Notes: a model not told the origin generated them from the sequence alone. A stretch of DNA of 64,000 nucleotides from Xenoacremonium recifei (GCA_012184525.1 WOFQ01000079.1:1-64000), one strand, 5' to 3'; counted from the first letter of the stretch, positions 20,486 to 33,666 are shown. A program made the numbers and translations.

Positions 20486-22101
20486 AATTACCACCGCCGA
20501 GAAACGCATCTTGTTCTGCAGCATCTTCGTCGTAGGATATGCTTTTAGCCTTGATGCGCTTGTCCGTTCCACTTACCAGGGATACGCAACCTCGAGCTAT
20601 TCTCAACACTCACTATTATCAACCATCAATGTTATTCGAGGAGTTATCGCTGCTGCTGATCAGTCTCTGGTGACTAAGCTTTTGGACTTGCTCGGACGTT
20701 TGCAATTGTTCCTCATTGTAACACTTTTCTACGTCGCGGGTACGATTGCCGAAACCTGCGCTACAAAAACCGGTCACTTCGCTGCTGGAGGTCTCCTATA
20801 CCAAATAGGATGTACTTGTACACTATTACTACTCGAAATTATCATAGCAGACATTACTTCGACTCGAAGCCGGTTCATTTTAGTTCTCATTCCCACTCTA
20901 CCTTACCTCATAAATACGTGGATCAGTAGGAACGTCGCCTCAGCTGTTCTCGGGAATATAATATGGAAATGGGGTATTGGAATATGGTGCATTATCTATC
21001 CTGTTGCATTAATTTCTTTCATTGCAATAATGGCAATCGTTGGACGCAGGGCTTCAAAAAGAACTGCTTCCTAAAAAACCATATCTCAGTCGAATGGCAG
21101 CAATGTTCAATAACTGAACCAGATTTTCTGGAAACTCGATATTATAGGTGTCACTATGCTTACGGCAGGCTTTTCCCTAACTCTTATTCCTCTTACTCTT
21201 GCAGGGGGCGAGAAAAGAAAATGGAAGACTCCCACTGTCATTGTGCCATCGGTACTAGCGGTTCTTCTTCTGCCTTTTTTCGTTCTGTGGGAGTACAAGA
21301 CCATGTATAATATGGTGCCAAAGTATTTACTTAGAGAGTGTGGCATCTGGGCAGCGCTGTCTGTCGCTGTTTTCATGACCTTATCTTGGTATACGCAGGC
21401 CCGACTTCCTCTATACCATCCTAATCGTGGGATTTGACTTCAGCATTGTTGATGCTACCCGAATAGCTTCAATTTACAGCTTCTATGCTGTTTTCGGAGG
21501 TGTTTCACTTGGCATGATCGTCAAAAATGCTAGACGGCTCAACCCATTCATTCTTGGTGGTATTGAACTCTGGCTTACCGCCTATGGTCTTTTGGTTCAT
21601 TACCGTGCAGGTGTCAACCCAAGCGCCAGATCGCGGTTGATTGCTGGACAGGTCTTGTTGGGCCTAGCGGGAGGTTTCTTCCCATATCCTAATTTAGCGG
21701 CTACCCAGGCTCTCCCCAAGCATGAAGATACTGCGGTCGTTACTAGCATCATGCTGACAATGAATAGCGTCGGAATGGCTTTGGGAAACGCCATTTCAGG
21801 TGCCATCTGGATTCAGGTTCTATATGATTAACTCCAGAGGGACTTGTTTCCAAATACTCAGCTCGCCGAACAAGTCTATGCCGCACCACTATACGCTGTG
21901 CCTGATTTTCCGGTTGGGTCTATGGAACGGACTGCCATCATCAATAGTAATAGGTACATTCAGCGACTCTTAACGACGACCGGTACGTGTTTAGTGGTTC
22001 CAATATTGGGATTTGTGTTATTTATGAGAGATACTAGACTGCCAAAGCCCGAAAAGAAGCTGGAAGAAGCCAGAGAAAGGAATGGAGTATTTTGTTGGTG
22101 A
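20486..22101 (+). pseudogene. Siderophore-iron-type MFS transporter pseudogene
   Basis: Plus-strand blocks match a 14-helix fungal MFS of the siderophore transporter (Sit/Mir) type. They read EKRILFCSIFVVGYAFSLDA with YQGYATSSY, then SLLSTINVIRGVIAAADQ, several helices to about 21060, then in shifted frames LTAGFSLTLIPLTLAGGEKR and WKTPTVIVPS, VDATRIASIYSFYAVFGGVS, and PNLAATQALPKHEDTAVVTS. There is no start codon at the proper position, a frameshift near 21050 into a frame with TGA and TAG stops, a further frame change near 21425 and an in-frame stop near 21829. The C-terminal segment to 22101 is still readable. The gene is therefore inactive. Its decay together with the neighbouring FAD monooxygenase suggests one lost functional unit. 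Confidence 0.78.
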
Positions 22102-22726
22102 TAAGTTGAAAGAAGTAGGTTAAGGTATTGTTCGAGAAGCGATTCATAATAACACCATGAGTTACGAGTACTACTGAAGATCTAAGTTGAAGGTTCAAGC
22201 TGGCGAGGGAACGCACATTGCAATATAGCTCGTCGTATATATTCCAACAGGTTCGCGGAACTCTACGGTCAGTCCCATCGTCCGCGGATCAGTCTTGCTG
22301 CTAGCCTGTATGATAGTAACGATTTCAAACTCCACGTTTAGAGGGAAGAGGAGGCTTTAATAGCTTCATTCGTCCTAGAACAGTAAACGTCCGGTCTGCC
22401 TTGCAAATCTAGTGTGAGCTGAAACCGAATGATGGTAGTAAAAGGTAAGCACGTTCAAGATTTGCTTCGGCGGGGCCTAGTAAGTTCCAGAACCGAGAGT
22501 AGGATTGTTTAGTCTAAATGTTCTGGTAATTGTTTGCCCATTTCAGCCTTGTGCGCCAGTCTATACAGCCCAAACCACCATAGATATTCTAATTTAACTT
22601 CTATAATAAGTCACACATACTAATCGCTTCGTGCCGTCGTATCCTTTCTCATATAATGATAATCCCACTCAATTGCCCTTTTCCCATTACACCGTCGAGC
22701 AATATTATTGAGAAACGCAGAGACTC
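22102..22726. other. Intergenic region, no gene seen
   Basis: Only short frames without coding character are present. Probably 3' flanks of the pseudogene and of the membrane-protein gene that follows. Confidence 0.35.
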
Positions 22727-23380
22727 TCACACGGTATCGCAGTCATTTTGTTGCTTCTGCTCAGTCGTCGTCCGAGTGTCACAGTCCGAGTCTGTGGGTC
22801 CAGCCCCAAGGACATAGGTTTTGCCGCGATGGGTGCCGTTCTTTCGGAAGAAGCGAAAGTCGAGATATGTAACGATGGAAATATATGTAGCTAGGACGCT
22901 AAGAAACCTCGTTAGATTCTCTTGTCGCACGGAAGAGACGAAGATAAATACCTTAAGATAATGGCCAATGCAATAATGACCCAAGCCATTGTGCAGCTGA
23001 TTCCTTCACAAAAGCGGAGGTTGGATTGGATCAAAAGGTATACAACGGCACCCCAGAAAACCACTTCCATGGCATTGAGAATGGCATATGCTCGAAGACT
23101 TCCCCATTTGCGGAGAGGGCCAATGTGCTCTGTCAACAGTTGGTAAAGCATAATGACAAGCGACTTTGCACTCTATAAAGTTTCATTTAGAAGGGATTTA
23201 ATTTGATGCAAAAGCTAAGGGACCTACCATGCCCAGGGACATTGTACTCGCACGTCCTCGTGGAGCTCCTGCCGGCCGATTGAATATTCGAACAATCGAG
23301 AGAGACAAGACTACCACAACTAAGAGGACCTGTAAAAGGTGGATGTGGAGCTTAAAACGGTTACTGAAAAAAGCCTGCAT
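22727..23380 (-). CDS. Conserved-type fungal membrane protein, 181 aa
   Basis: Three exons (23380-23228, 23172-22952, 22898-22727) add up to 546 nt. The protein has four hydrophobic segments: HIHLLQVLLVVVVLSLSIV, a SLVIMLYQLLTEH helix, AILNAMEVVFWGAVVYLLI, and MAWVIIALAIILSVLATYIS. This four-helix pattern resembles MARVEL-like fungal integral proteins; I cannot name the family with confidence. The tail is hydrophilic and Thr/Asp/Gln rich. The frame stays open upstream of the ATG to a TAA but contains no earlier ATG. Located at the plasma or an internal membrane; function unknown. Confidence 0.68.
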
Positions 23381-24305
23381 TGTAAACGGCGGGTTTTCGT
23401 GGGGATCGAAGATGGCGAGAAACGTCGGAGATGGCGAGTGATTGGAGGAGTAGTACTCTGAAGACTGATCTGATGCTTAACTAATTGATTGACACACGAC
23501 ATATTTGGGCGATGGGTTGGGCGTGATCTATTTATTCTCCTTTCAATCGTGAGGGTTCCGTCTAAACTTGGCTATGTCTTGGAGTCTAATCTTTGGTTTC
23601 TCGCTCTCGGTACCGCTCCGCTTACCTAGGGCTATTGAAGAGCCCAATCCAAGATTTTGAAGAGGCTTGTAAGGCTTGGCTCTTGGCAGTTGCGCCAAAC
23701 GGCGATCAAGACGCGTTTCTTCGCCAAGAACACAGCCACTCAGGCAAATTTCTACAGCAGACATTTCCAATTTACCTTTCACTCCGAATCTATCTTAGAC
23801 TTGGGCGCCCGTGCGATACATCTAACTATTACGATTAGAATTTTTTTCTCTTTTGTCAATCGCTGGCTTCCGGCTTTTTTTTATTTATTTTATTTTAATT
23901 AGTTACTTAAACTTTAAGTTTTTTTTAAAATGCCTAATTAGGCCTGGTAGCTCCACCTTTAGTGACTGGGCGAGAGGTGTTTGTATGGATCTATACGCGT
24001 AATATAGTAAGCTTTCTAATCCATCAATTCTCTCTGAACTGTTTTATTTTCTTCACAGAATTTCACAAATCCTAGACTTTCAATGGTTATACAAATGTCG
24101 CGTCCATAACAAAGAAAATCGTTTGAAATCTAAAGTGGCTTCCGGATGGCCATTGCGATAGCCAAAGCTAGTTCCCTCGACGACGGGTTCACGCCATCAC
24201 AACTCTCTTCAAGAGAGACATCGGCTGCAAACTTGAAAAATTCATTTTCGCTCAATGATGGGCGTGCTTGATGCCAGCTCAATGCACGGCGCACTCTTCC
24301 AAAGT

Positions 24306-25169
24306 TCATCTGGAATTCATCCGGGCGACTTCCACGTCGGTGTCCTCCCATATGACGCTCTTTCCAACGATATCGAAACTGAGCCATCCTCCGGCAACAG
24401 CAGCAAGAGCCACGGCTAGTTGCATCCCAAACATGAGGATAAGCCTCGTAGCAAACGTACCCGTGATAGGATCCAGACTAGGAATCCGATTCAGGGCATA
24501 TGTAAGATTGTACCCGACCCTAATTAGTTGAAAAGGCAATCCTGCACAGGCGGCCAACAGTAGGCGGCGGGCATGCAAAAGATTCGGGTTTGATTGGAGG
24601 GCATTCATCTTCCGAGCAGTAACCCAAGCCCACCAACAGACAGCGAATAGTACAAAGAGCATCAAGCAGTTGCCAATGCGGTTGAGGTTCCCAGACGCTA
24701 CTCCATCTGACTTATCCGGATCAGGCGAACCTCCGTAAGTCGCTAAGGCAATGCCTCCCGTGTTGGCAAGATGAGTTATGCCAAGAATTATCTTCTCCTT
24801 CCAGCGCCTCGGTGGGAGCGGTAGGAGGATATTCCTGCATTAGAATTAGCTTTATTTACCCATCAAATCCTGTTGGTCGCCGTATGTTACCTACACTTCA
24901 TATATCATCCCAATCAAGGTCAAAGTGAGACAGGCTAAACTGCCGGCGTTCGTCATGATGGCTACCGTGTTGGGAATCTCGGGTTCATATCGATGTGTGA
25001 TGATATAGCTATCTGACGTAAAACGAAGACCAAAGAAAGATAGAAAAATCGGCCAACAGACCATTCCGGTCTTTCCATGTTTCCAGGTAATCCAAACGGT
25101 AGGAAAGAAAAGAAGTGCATAGATGACGAGATCCGCAATCGCGAGGTTTCCCTTGTTCGAATCTGTCAT
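24306..25169 (-). CDS. Multi-pass integral membrane protein (DUF7702-like), 267 aa
   Basis: Two exons (25169-24895 and 24834-24306) join in frame to 804 nt. About seven hydrophobic helices can be seen, starting with ADLVIYALLFFPTVWITWKH, then a TNAGSLACLTLTLIGMIYEV helix, later LMLFVLFAVCWWAWVTARKM and LILMFGMQLAVALAAVAGGW. The order of segments and motifs such as HGKTG and RVGYNLTYAL match the fungal membrane family I know as DUF7702; the label is from memory. No catalytic motif is visible. It could be a sensor or transporter-like protein; function unknown. Confidence 0.75.
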
Positions 25170-27358
25170 ACTTGGAATGCCGGCTCAGTTGGATGTATTT
25201 CAATTTGATATGATAGAGAAAGGAAACGGGCGATGCGACGAGAAGGCTGGATGATCTGCTGAAAAGAGAGAGAATTGATGTGATGGTGTAGCCAGGGCGG
25301 AGGACATCCAGAGATCTATGTTGGGCATGGAATAGGAGGATTAAGAGAGTTGAGTGGCCCTGGCAAGGCATTGACCGATCGTCTGCCTTACAGCAAGGAA
25401 GATACCGATCGGCGTGTTAACAAATGAACCGCATGGATTTCAGAATTGATGTGAAACTTCTGTAAACTTTAAAACGCACACCTTAAAGAGCGAGAGCGAA
25501 ACCGAGCGCGAAACCAACCACTGTCGGCGGAGCCCACTTTTAGCCGCCGCTCGGCGAGTCTAGAACGCGCATTCGCTATGATTGCTTCTCACCAGTCGTC
25601 CCTGGCTCGTCATCGGCTGGCTGGGGGACGCCACTAACTCGAAGCTCCATGCAACGCGTCATGTCGATCACAGTTTTCAGTTCCCAGAATAGACCAGTTT
25701 GTGCGAAGACTTCCGTTTAATGTACAAGTAGAATGCTCCGTAAGAGATCGTCAGAGGACCCTGCAACTTTGGAGTGTGCCTAGTCTTAAAATAGCACGGA
25801 CCGAGAGGATTCGCCGAAGCTGTACGGAGTACTCTGTGGCAATGTACCCATGGATACCATAATGGGGCGATGCTAGCCTGGAAGAATGTCTCAAGGTAGC
25901 TTACACGGAATTCCAAATACCTATCGTTTTGTCATCGTCCCCCGTGCCAATACAATAAGTATAATCTTTTAGGCTCGGCGGATCCTTATTGAGGCAGTGC
26001 TAGCAGCCCCGTGGGCATGGTTCTATAGGCATTTCTCTTCAAGTCGCTGCTGATAAGTCACGATGTCAATGGTATGTTATACCTAGCTCAGACTTCCTAC
26101 ACGCCGCAACTGTGTTCTAAGCCTGGCCGGGTAAGAGAAATGACATAAAATATTGATCCATAGCCCAAGAAGTAAGTAGAAGAATTTAGGCTGAAAATTA
26201 TTCTCTCGCCCTACCCTTGTTCTCCTGCGTCATATTCTTCAAAGACCGAAGAGATCACTCGCGACATACCACATTCAACAGTATTCTCCCATAAAGTCAA
26301 AATTTCATATTGACATCATGATTTCTGGAGGCCACATCGATCCAAGAGTAGGAAACTTGAGACTGGAGTACGTTTCATGTCCAAAGTCTTGACCTTCAGC
26401 CGATGCGACGTGGTACGGAATCACTTTTGGCATCATGCTAGGAGGGAGTGCGCAGATATTCTTGTTTCATAGCCAGCTCTGTATATGGCAAAAGCAAGAC
26501 GCCCTACTAGGCGCCGTTCTATGCATTTTTGAAGTCAAGGCGTTGACAGGAACATCCCACAGACCAGAAATAAGGTAACTGCAGAAAAGGGGTTACAAAG
26601 GGTTTAGACACAGCTAACGAGATAAATTAAACTAGGAAGTGGAGACATTTATTAGCAGCTAAACGTTCATATTCGGAACATGGAATAATAAATGCAGGTA
26701 GGTAGTTTTCATGGATGGAGAGCAGGTAATTACTTTAAATTAAAGTACTGGCTTGTTTTGTTCTCAACCCAGGAGATTTAAAACCCAAGTACCGTTAGAG
26801 CAAAGGCAACTGATGATATCTCCGTCGCCTTATTTCTGGATAGCTTACTAGACATTGTAAAAATAAATCGACCATTCTTCGTACACAGCCCAGACAAGGG
26901 AGTTGCGAAGGCCAAGACTTGTCGAGACGACCGACGAAGCGAGACCGAGAGCGACGGCGACGTAATTAATGTCTGTGGGCTCAGATATGATGCATACGGC
27001 AAGGCGATGTCATAGGTATCTAGATATTTGGGTTGTTTCCTTGGCTTCGTTTCGGATTTTAGTACTACATAGCAAGCCGGATCGGAGGATTGCGTAAAGA
27101 AAGGCATATGCCGAGCATAGTGTTAACCGGGGTACTAGAACCCGCACCAGCCCATGGACCCCCAAAAAGGCTATTTCAACGTAATTGCAATTGCGGAGAA
27201 ACGAGGGCGTCTACAAAGGTGCTTCTCTTTTTCAAGATTTGAAATGTGTATAAATAGGGGCGAGAACATTTGTTTCAATTCGAATTATTTCCACCGCTGA
27301 AACTTACCGGCTTCAAATCAAGCGATAGAAACATTCATGGAATGCACTTGATGTCGAA
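25170..27358. other. Intergenic region of 2.2 kb, no gene seen
   Basis: Frames of 79 and 109 codons on the minus strand lack recognisable features. The part from about 27240 (TATAAATAGGGG at 27248) is a good core promoter for the following gene. Confidence 0.45.
27248..27259 (+). promoter_or_regulatory. TATA box of the FAD-linked oxidoreductase gene
   Basis: TATAAATAGGGG lies about 110 nt upstream of the ATG at 27359, a typical distance for a strong TATA-containing fungal promoter. Confidence 0.5.
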
Positions 27359-28970
27359 ATGTTTGTCCAGTACTCTATCGTCGGATTGGTCATACTTGCA
27401 ACGGTTGTCTCATCTGCTAATGTTGATGACGGATGTAATGCATTGGCATCCCATTACCCTGACAAGACTTTCTTTCCCGACTCGGAGCGATACAAGTTTG
27501 AAAATGAATGTAGGAACTAGCTGCGGTCAATCCTACTCGCAACAGAGTGTCGCTGATAAAGTGTGCTTAGACTCCTGGACATCAACGACCTACCTAGGGC
27601 CATCTTGTATCTTTGCTCCACAGTGCACAGAAGATGTCCAATTCGCACTTCGCACTTTCCAGGAGCATCAGGTTAAATTTGCTATCCGTTGCGGAGGTGC
27701 GATGCCCATCGACAACGCGGCTAACATTGGACCGGAGGGGATTATGATGGCCATGACAAACCTAAGCACTATGGCCATCTCTGAAGACCACCAGACGGTT
27801 GTCATCGGGTCTGGTGTTACATGGCCACCATTGTACGCATACTTGGACCGATATGGAGTCACTGCAAATGGTATTCGTTCGGGAAATGGCGGAGTCGTCG
27901 GAGCAATCCTCGGAGGGGGGCCTTTCGGTTTCATGGCCTATGAGTTTGGAATGTCAAACGCAGCCAGATCTTTAGATGTAAGTAGATCCTCCACAGCATC
28001 AATGAGTTCTGCTTACTGACATACCATTCCTTCAACTCAGTGTGTTCTTGCTGATGGAACACTTGTAACAGCCAGTGCTGACGAACACCCTGACCTTTTC
28101 TGGGCTTTGATAGGAGGCGGGAACAACTACTGTGTTGTAACACAGGCTGTTCTTAATACTGTCCCAATTTCTTCAGCGCTTATTGGTACAGTGTCGTGGG
28201 GATCCGGCGTCTCAGAACAATACATCAAAAGTGTCGAGCAGTTTGCACTCCACGGTGCAGAACATCCCAAAGCTTCTTTCGAGGGCCAGACCCGATGGGT
28301 GCCGTCCCGCAGCAGCAATATTTCATTTGATGGATACCTCTGGTACAGCGGTGAGGGTGATGTGCCGCATGGACTGGAGAACTTTACCGCCCCTATCTTA
28401 CCAATCAAAACCGGAAATCTCACACGAACAACCATGGGTAACTGGTCAAACGAATTTAACTATGCTCCTCCTCTCGGTACACGGGCCATATTCCACTGGC
28501 TGACTAGCGCCGCCAGTGCTACAGCTGCAAGAATCGCCTTCGATACATACTACGAGTCAATTGCGTCGCTTCGGGATGTTGAAGGTTTCTCTACCGCGTT
28601 CAGCATGCTCCCAATCACGCCCATTGTGACTGCAGCCCCAAAAAATGCTATGGGCCTAGGAAGAGACGACAGCCCGGCGATTTGGTACGTCGAGAGCCCT
28701 TTGTGGTCCAACCCTGAAGATGACGAGCGCGTACTTGCTGTTCACGCCGAAGCAAATGCCAGGATTCGAGAAAAGCTTACCGCGGCTGGCCTTGGACCCC
28801 TTCCATTTATGTACCTCAGTGACATACAGAAGACTCAGATCCCTGAGACTTATCCCGCCTACGGAGCCCGGAACCTGCAGAAACTCAAGGCTATCAGGAA
28901 CAAATACGATCCCGGCCGAGTCTTCACCGACTTAGTGCCTGGAGGTGCCAAGGTCGCTTTGTCTTATTAA
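27359..28970 (+). CDS. Secreted FAD-linked oxidoreductase (BBE-like), 495 aa
   Basis: Three exons (27359-27509, 27571-27977, 28041-28970) total 1488 nt. The N-terminus MFVQYSIVGLVILATVVSSA is a signal peptide. It is followed by the PCMH-type FAD domain: GPSCIFAPQCTEDVQFAL, VVIGSGVTWPPLYAYLD, GNGGVVGAILGGG, then DLFWALIGGGNNYCVVT, and the BBE C-terminal NKYDPGRVF. The flavin-attachment loop, usually R-G/S-GGH, reads RCGGAMP, so the His that normally binds FAD 8-alpha is replaced by Ala; the second attachment Cys (usually before DNV) is also absent. The flavin would thus be non-covalent, or the enzyme altered. Family members oxidise alcohols, sugars or pathway intermediates with oxygen. The substrate here is unknown. 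Confidence 0.87.
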
Positions 28971-30474
28971 CGAATGGTAAAGCTGAACTCAGAAGATAGA
29001 GGATCTGCTAAGATAGCCTATTGTTTATGATGGATATGGCGAAGTGTTGTGATCCAGGTGAATTACTGCAAATGAACCCCAAGGCGAAGTCCAGGAGACA
29101 GGAAGAACCCGGACATCAATCTGAGTAACTTGATAGAGGTACTCTTGCGGAAAATAAATTCACTTCTATATTTTAGATAGTTTACTTTCAAGATTATTCT
29201 TTACAATCTAGGTTTCTTAGCAGTGCTGACGACTGTTGTATTTCTTTAACAGGTAGATACAAGGAATGGTTACAATAGTGGCAGATAAATGACACAAGGG
29301 ACAGGCGGTAAGATGTTTAAGATCAACTGAGCTAAAATGGTTATCATTACGTATACGTATTTGAAGACTGTGCAGCCAGTAAGATGCGCGTGATAGGAGC
29401 CGAGCTGTGTAGACTTGGCGATATGTCACTCTTGTTTTAGGCTCATTAGGGGGGTGGAAAGGAGATAAGCCAGGAGATGTCAAGGAATTATGGCACGTAA
29501 AGGAGCAATTACAGAGTAGCCTTGACCTCCGTTAGTCCCCGTGGTCAAGCAGTCAATATTTACGTGGTCTTATGCTCCTTCCCCGCAACCTCAAAGTTTA
29601 ATCCAACGTCCTTCCTGAATGGGCATGAAGCTATTCGTTAGCGGGCGGACGGAAATGCCATTTTCAAGCAGTGGATCGTTGTGTTTCTGGCCTCTACTCT
29701 GTAGGATTCGGAATCTTTTAGCCACACTTTAGGAACCGGCGGTTGCCTCCCACGTCTTAGTGGACACGGCTGTCTTGGCAATTCTCGGATGCTTGGCGCG
29801 TCACGGTCACCTTGGTCTTTTGCATCTAGCGCATAAGGCCAAGAACGGCATTTACGTTCAGAGAGAACCAAGTGGATAATGCTGGAGTAGAATTGGGCCG
29901 AGATCGGACAAAAACGGGACGAGAACCTTCGAAAGTAACCTAGATAATATTACGCAGCTTGGCAAAGCGTTATTTTCTAGATATGCCAAGAAAACGGACC
30001 GCTTCTCGAAGAACTCAATCTTTTACAGAGGCCAGGCTTGCGGGCACGACTATAGTGCCGTCCCTATTCAACCCATTCACCCCAGTTACCCCACCCCTAC
30101 CCCATCACTCCGCACTCCAAAACGACGGGGAAAAGTTGGTTCAACGTCTGTGTGTTATTTCTTGGCCCCGGGGAGTTTAGGAAGAGGTCTTTTGCTTCGG
30201 AGAGTCAGTCACGTCAAAGATGTTGGGCAATTCATCGACTTAGATCCCCATGGGGAATCGGATGAGTGAGGCAGAGGGCAACCCGAAGACAGCCAGCAAC
30301 TACAAATTGACCCCATACCCATCTCAAAGATCATTTCTTATTTTCCCTCTATACCTTTAAGACAGTCTGGGGCCTTCGATATTTAACCAAGCTCCCTGAA
30401 TCCCATCTCAAGCTTTGAGTGCCCTCGCCCGCTCTTTTCAAGATCTTGCCCGCTCTCTACGCTTCCCTGTCAAT
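28971..30474. other. Intergenic region, promoter of the MFS gene
   Basis: No supported gene. The last 120 nt before 30475 are pyrimidine-rich and look like a promoter/5' UTR. Confidence 0.4.
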
Positions 30475-32179
30475 ATGGCCGCTGCTAGCTATGACGATAA
30501 GTTAGCCGCCAATCGGGATGCTGAGCCACGGGTTTTCGAAGACGAAACCACTGAGAAGCCTATCCCCATGGTCCATAAGGTTGATTACTCTGGTGCCCAT
30601 GAGAAAACTGACCCCAAGGAGATTGCGCTCGTCAAGAAGCTCGACAGATGGATGATGGTAAGAGGCCTCGGTTAATCTTGTTACCTTCTCATCCTAACAT
30701 CGTCAGCCAATGCTATGGAGTATGTATTGGCTTAACTACCTTGATCGCAACGCCATCGCACTGGCCCGTCTCAACACTCTGGAAGCGGATTTGAGTTTGA
30801 CAGACACTCGTGAGTGATTTCTCTATAAGTGATCCCAGGTGTGTCCTAACTTCATACATTGTAATTATACTCACTATTATTGTGCCTTCCCTAGAGTACC
30901 AGACCTGCGTCTCCATTCTCTTCGTTGGGTACATCATCGGCCAAGTGCCGTCTAATATGTTCCTCACTAGAACTCGCCCAAGCCGGTATATGGTATGATG
31001 GCAAGAAAGCCCTGATATGGTCATTCGGGACTAACAAACCACTAACAGGGCACCATGATGATGCTTTGGGCTGTAGTCAGTGCTCTTACTGCTGTCTCTA
31101 AGAACTTCACTGGCCTGCTCCTGACTCGCTTCTTTCTGGGCATCACTGAGGCCCCGTATTATCCCGGTGCTGTCTACCTCATTTCAATCTTCTATACTCG
31201 CAAGGAAGTGGCCACACGTATTGCCATCTTGTACACTGGTAACATTCTCGCCACTGCATTTGCAGGGCTTATAGCTGCTGGTGTCTTTCACGGCATGGAC
31301 GGCCTTGCAGGTATTGCTGGCTGGAAGTGGCTCTTTATTCTTCAAGGGGCTGTTACTTTTCTTATTGCAGTCCTTGGCTACTTCATCCTGCCAGACTTCC
31401 CCCTGACTACGCGCTGGCTAACTGAAGAAGAGCGTAACCTTGCATATAATCGCATGGAGCTCGACACAGTAGCTAACAAGGGTGAGACGAGCACGTTACA
31501 GGGTCTCAAGCAGGCTGCTTGTGATCCTCTAGTTTGGATTTTCTGCTTCATGGCACATATGCATCTTGCAGCGAATGGTTTCAAGAACTTTGTAAGCCAT
31601 TTTTGCCTAACTTCTTCGATCTTAGATACTGACGATTTGAAGTTTCCCTCTGTTGTTAAGACCCTCGGTTTTAATACTACTATCACCCTTGTCCTTACAT
31701 GTCCTCCATATCTGATTGCTGGTGCCAGCACTATTATCGTCTCGTATATGTCAGGAAGGTTTAATGAGCGAACCTGGCACATTACGGGGTCAAAGGCTGT
31801 TGCTGTAATCGGGTTCGTCGTCGCGCCCGCTGTTTCCAGCACCGCAGCGCGATATGTTGCCATGGTCATCTTCACCATCGGCACCTATGCGGTTAATTCT
31901 CTGATCCTCGGCTGGTGCGGCTCCGTCTGCGGTCAGACTAAGGAGAAGAAGGCTGTTGCTATTTCAATGGTGACTATGATCATGAACATCTCATTCATCT
32001 GGACGCCGTACCTCTGGCGGAGCCAGGATGAGCCCCGCTACGTGCCAGCCATGGCTTCCAGCGCCTCCTTCAGTATTGCAACTGCTGCGCTTGCTTGGTT
32101 GGCTAAATTTCTCCTGAGAAGACGCAATGTCAAACTCCGCGCCCTAGACGACGAGACGACTGCGTTTTATGTTTATTGA
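30475..32179 (+). CDS. MFS permease, DAL5/allantoate-nicotinate (ACS) family, 487 aa
   Basis: Five exons (30475-30657, 30707-30809, 30895-30992, 31049-31591, 31643-32179) total 1464 nt. The N-terminal cytosolic tail ends with KKLDRWMMPMLW, then WLNYLDRNAIALARL, the diagnostic first-helix motif of the anion:cation symporter family. VGYIIGQVPSNM and RFFLGITEAPYYPGAVYLIS follow, as does IAGWKWLFILQG before helix 6. The last intron (31592-31642, 51 nt) is in frame with no stop, so an unspliced reading would add 17 residues. Twelve helices are expected, at the plasma membrane, importing small carboxylates or ureides by proton symport. The substrate cannot be deduced. No pathway partner is adjacent. 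Confidence 0.87.
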
Positions 32180-33666
32180 GAACGACGAGGATTCTGTTTA
32201 TGGGGATTGGCCTACTGGCAAACAGTTGTTGGTAGACATGTGCATCTATCCCGTAGTGGATAACTACCAAAACCATCAACGTCCGTTGGCTATCTTACTG
32301 GAATACCAGGATAGGTATTAACTTGCCTGTAAGAACAGTACCTTCTTGTGGTAGATTCCATTCAAGATGGACGTAACCGAACAGGGAAAAATTGAATAAA
32401 TATCAACATTGATTGGCTCGAACTCAATAGGATGTGCAAACCACCTTGAGTTCCAGCGTTATTGAGAACCCTCAATCAATTAATAGGGGCAAGGCAGACG
32501 GGTATCAACACAGAGGCACCAACCTAGACACTTCCTCCATCGCCGATGTTGGCAAGCAGAAAAGAAAATATTCAGATTAATGTTCACATGGAGAACAAAG
32601 CAGTGTCAAAATGGGCGCCCGCGTCGACCGAGGTCATTATAATACTCTGTGTACTTTTATTATGCGAGGTTTTTAGTGATATTCAAGGTTTTGATTTCCA
32701 CAATGTAGAAGTCGTTGCATGCTTAGAGTTCAGCAATTCTCAAACAGATATGCATCGAAAAATCCTAACGCCAAGAGAATTTATTCAGCGCAAGGACTTT
32801 TCAGCTAAAGTTTAGATTAGGGCTTATCAAATCCAACTGCGTTCATGTTTGCCACGGTTTGCGCTGATTGGTAATTACATATTTCTTGGGGTACAATCCC
32901 AAATATAATCAAGTTTTCGTAAGATTTCGTAAAACTTGAAGGACAATTCAAAATACTGTGAGTATTTCTAAATGAAAAAAGGTATTAACCTTAATCATTA
33001 AATAGCTATTCGAACAACCTCCCATGTTTTCATCTTCCTAATGTTCTAATTGTTGTTGCCACTTTGCATCAGACGAATCCGACCCATGAGCGATGTAGAT
33101 GCCGTAAGCCCATGTCATCCATCCCGGCTCTTTCCAAACCTTTTCTTCAAAAGTTGGAATGCTTAGGTCACTTCAAAATGTTTAAATCGTAATACCATGG
33201 GCCTCAATATGTAGTATAACGCCCAATAATCATTGTCAAGATTAATTTGGAGTCTGTGCTTCTGGAACGAGAACAAGTGATGTGCTATCCTGTATTCGTT
33301 ATACATTTTTTTGGCGCTCACTGTATTCATCGTTTCTCCTTTTTGTTCATCGTAACATAGGGGATGAGCCTATTGCCTTTGATGCATTCAAACCTTTACC
33401 GGAGAGTTCCGCTGAGTAAGGAAAGGTTATTCATGAAGAAATATCCAGATAGGTATCAAAGACTTCTTCGGAAGAGGAGTTTTCTCTTTGGATTCAAGGA
33501 TTCAATGGCAGGTAATGTGGGAACAACGAGGCCAGCAACTGATACATATAGAATTTAAATTACCAGTATCTTTCTTGAACCAATAGTTGTTTGATTTTGA
33601 CATGACCCTTTCGCTGCAGGTTCTATTCTCTATTGAAAGCTGTGTTTCATAGCTTCCACTCAGATC
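32180..33666. other. Intergenic region of 1.5 kb, no gene seen
   Basis: AT-rich sequence. Frames of 89 codons (32546-32815) and 64 codons (33364-33558) have no recognised features and are not supported. Confidence 0.4.

Noticed and set aside
24130..24387. Minus-strand frame downstream of the membrane-protein gene
   Set aside because: Overlaps the end of the DUF7702-like gene in another frame with no features.
25820..25835. Recurrent TACGGAGTAC-like sequences (also near 10938 and 45582)
   Set aside because: This short palindromic word is common in Eurotiales genomes and the three sites do not share a gene context.
26778..27107. 109-codon minus-strand frame upstream of the FAD oxidoreductase
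   Set aside because: No domain, no plausible promoter, Ser-rich composition.
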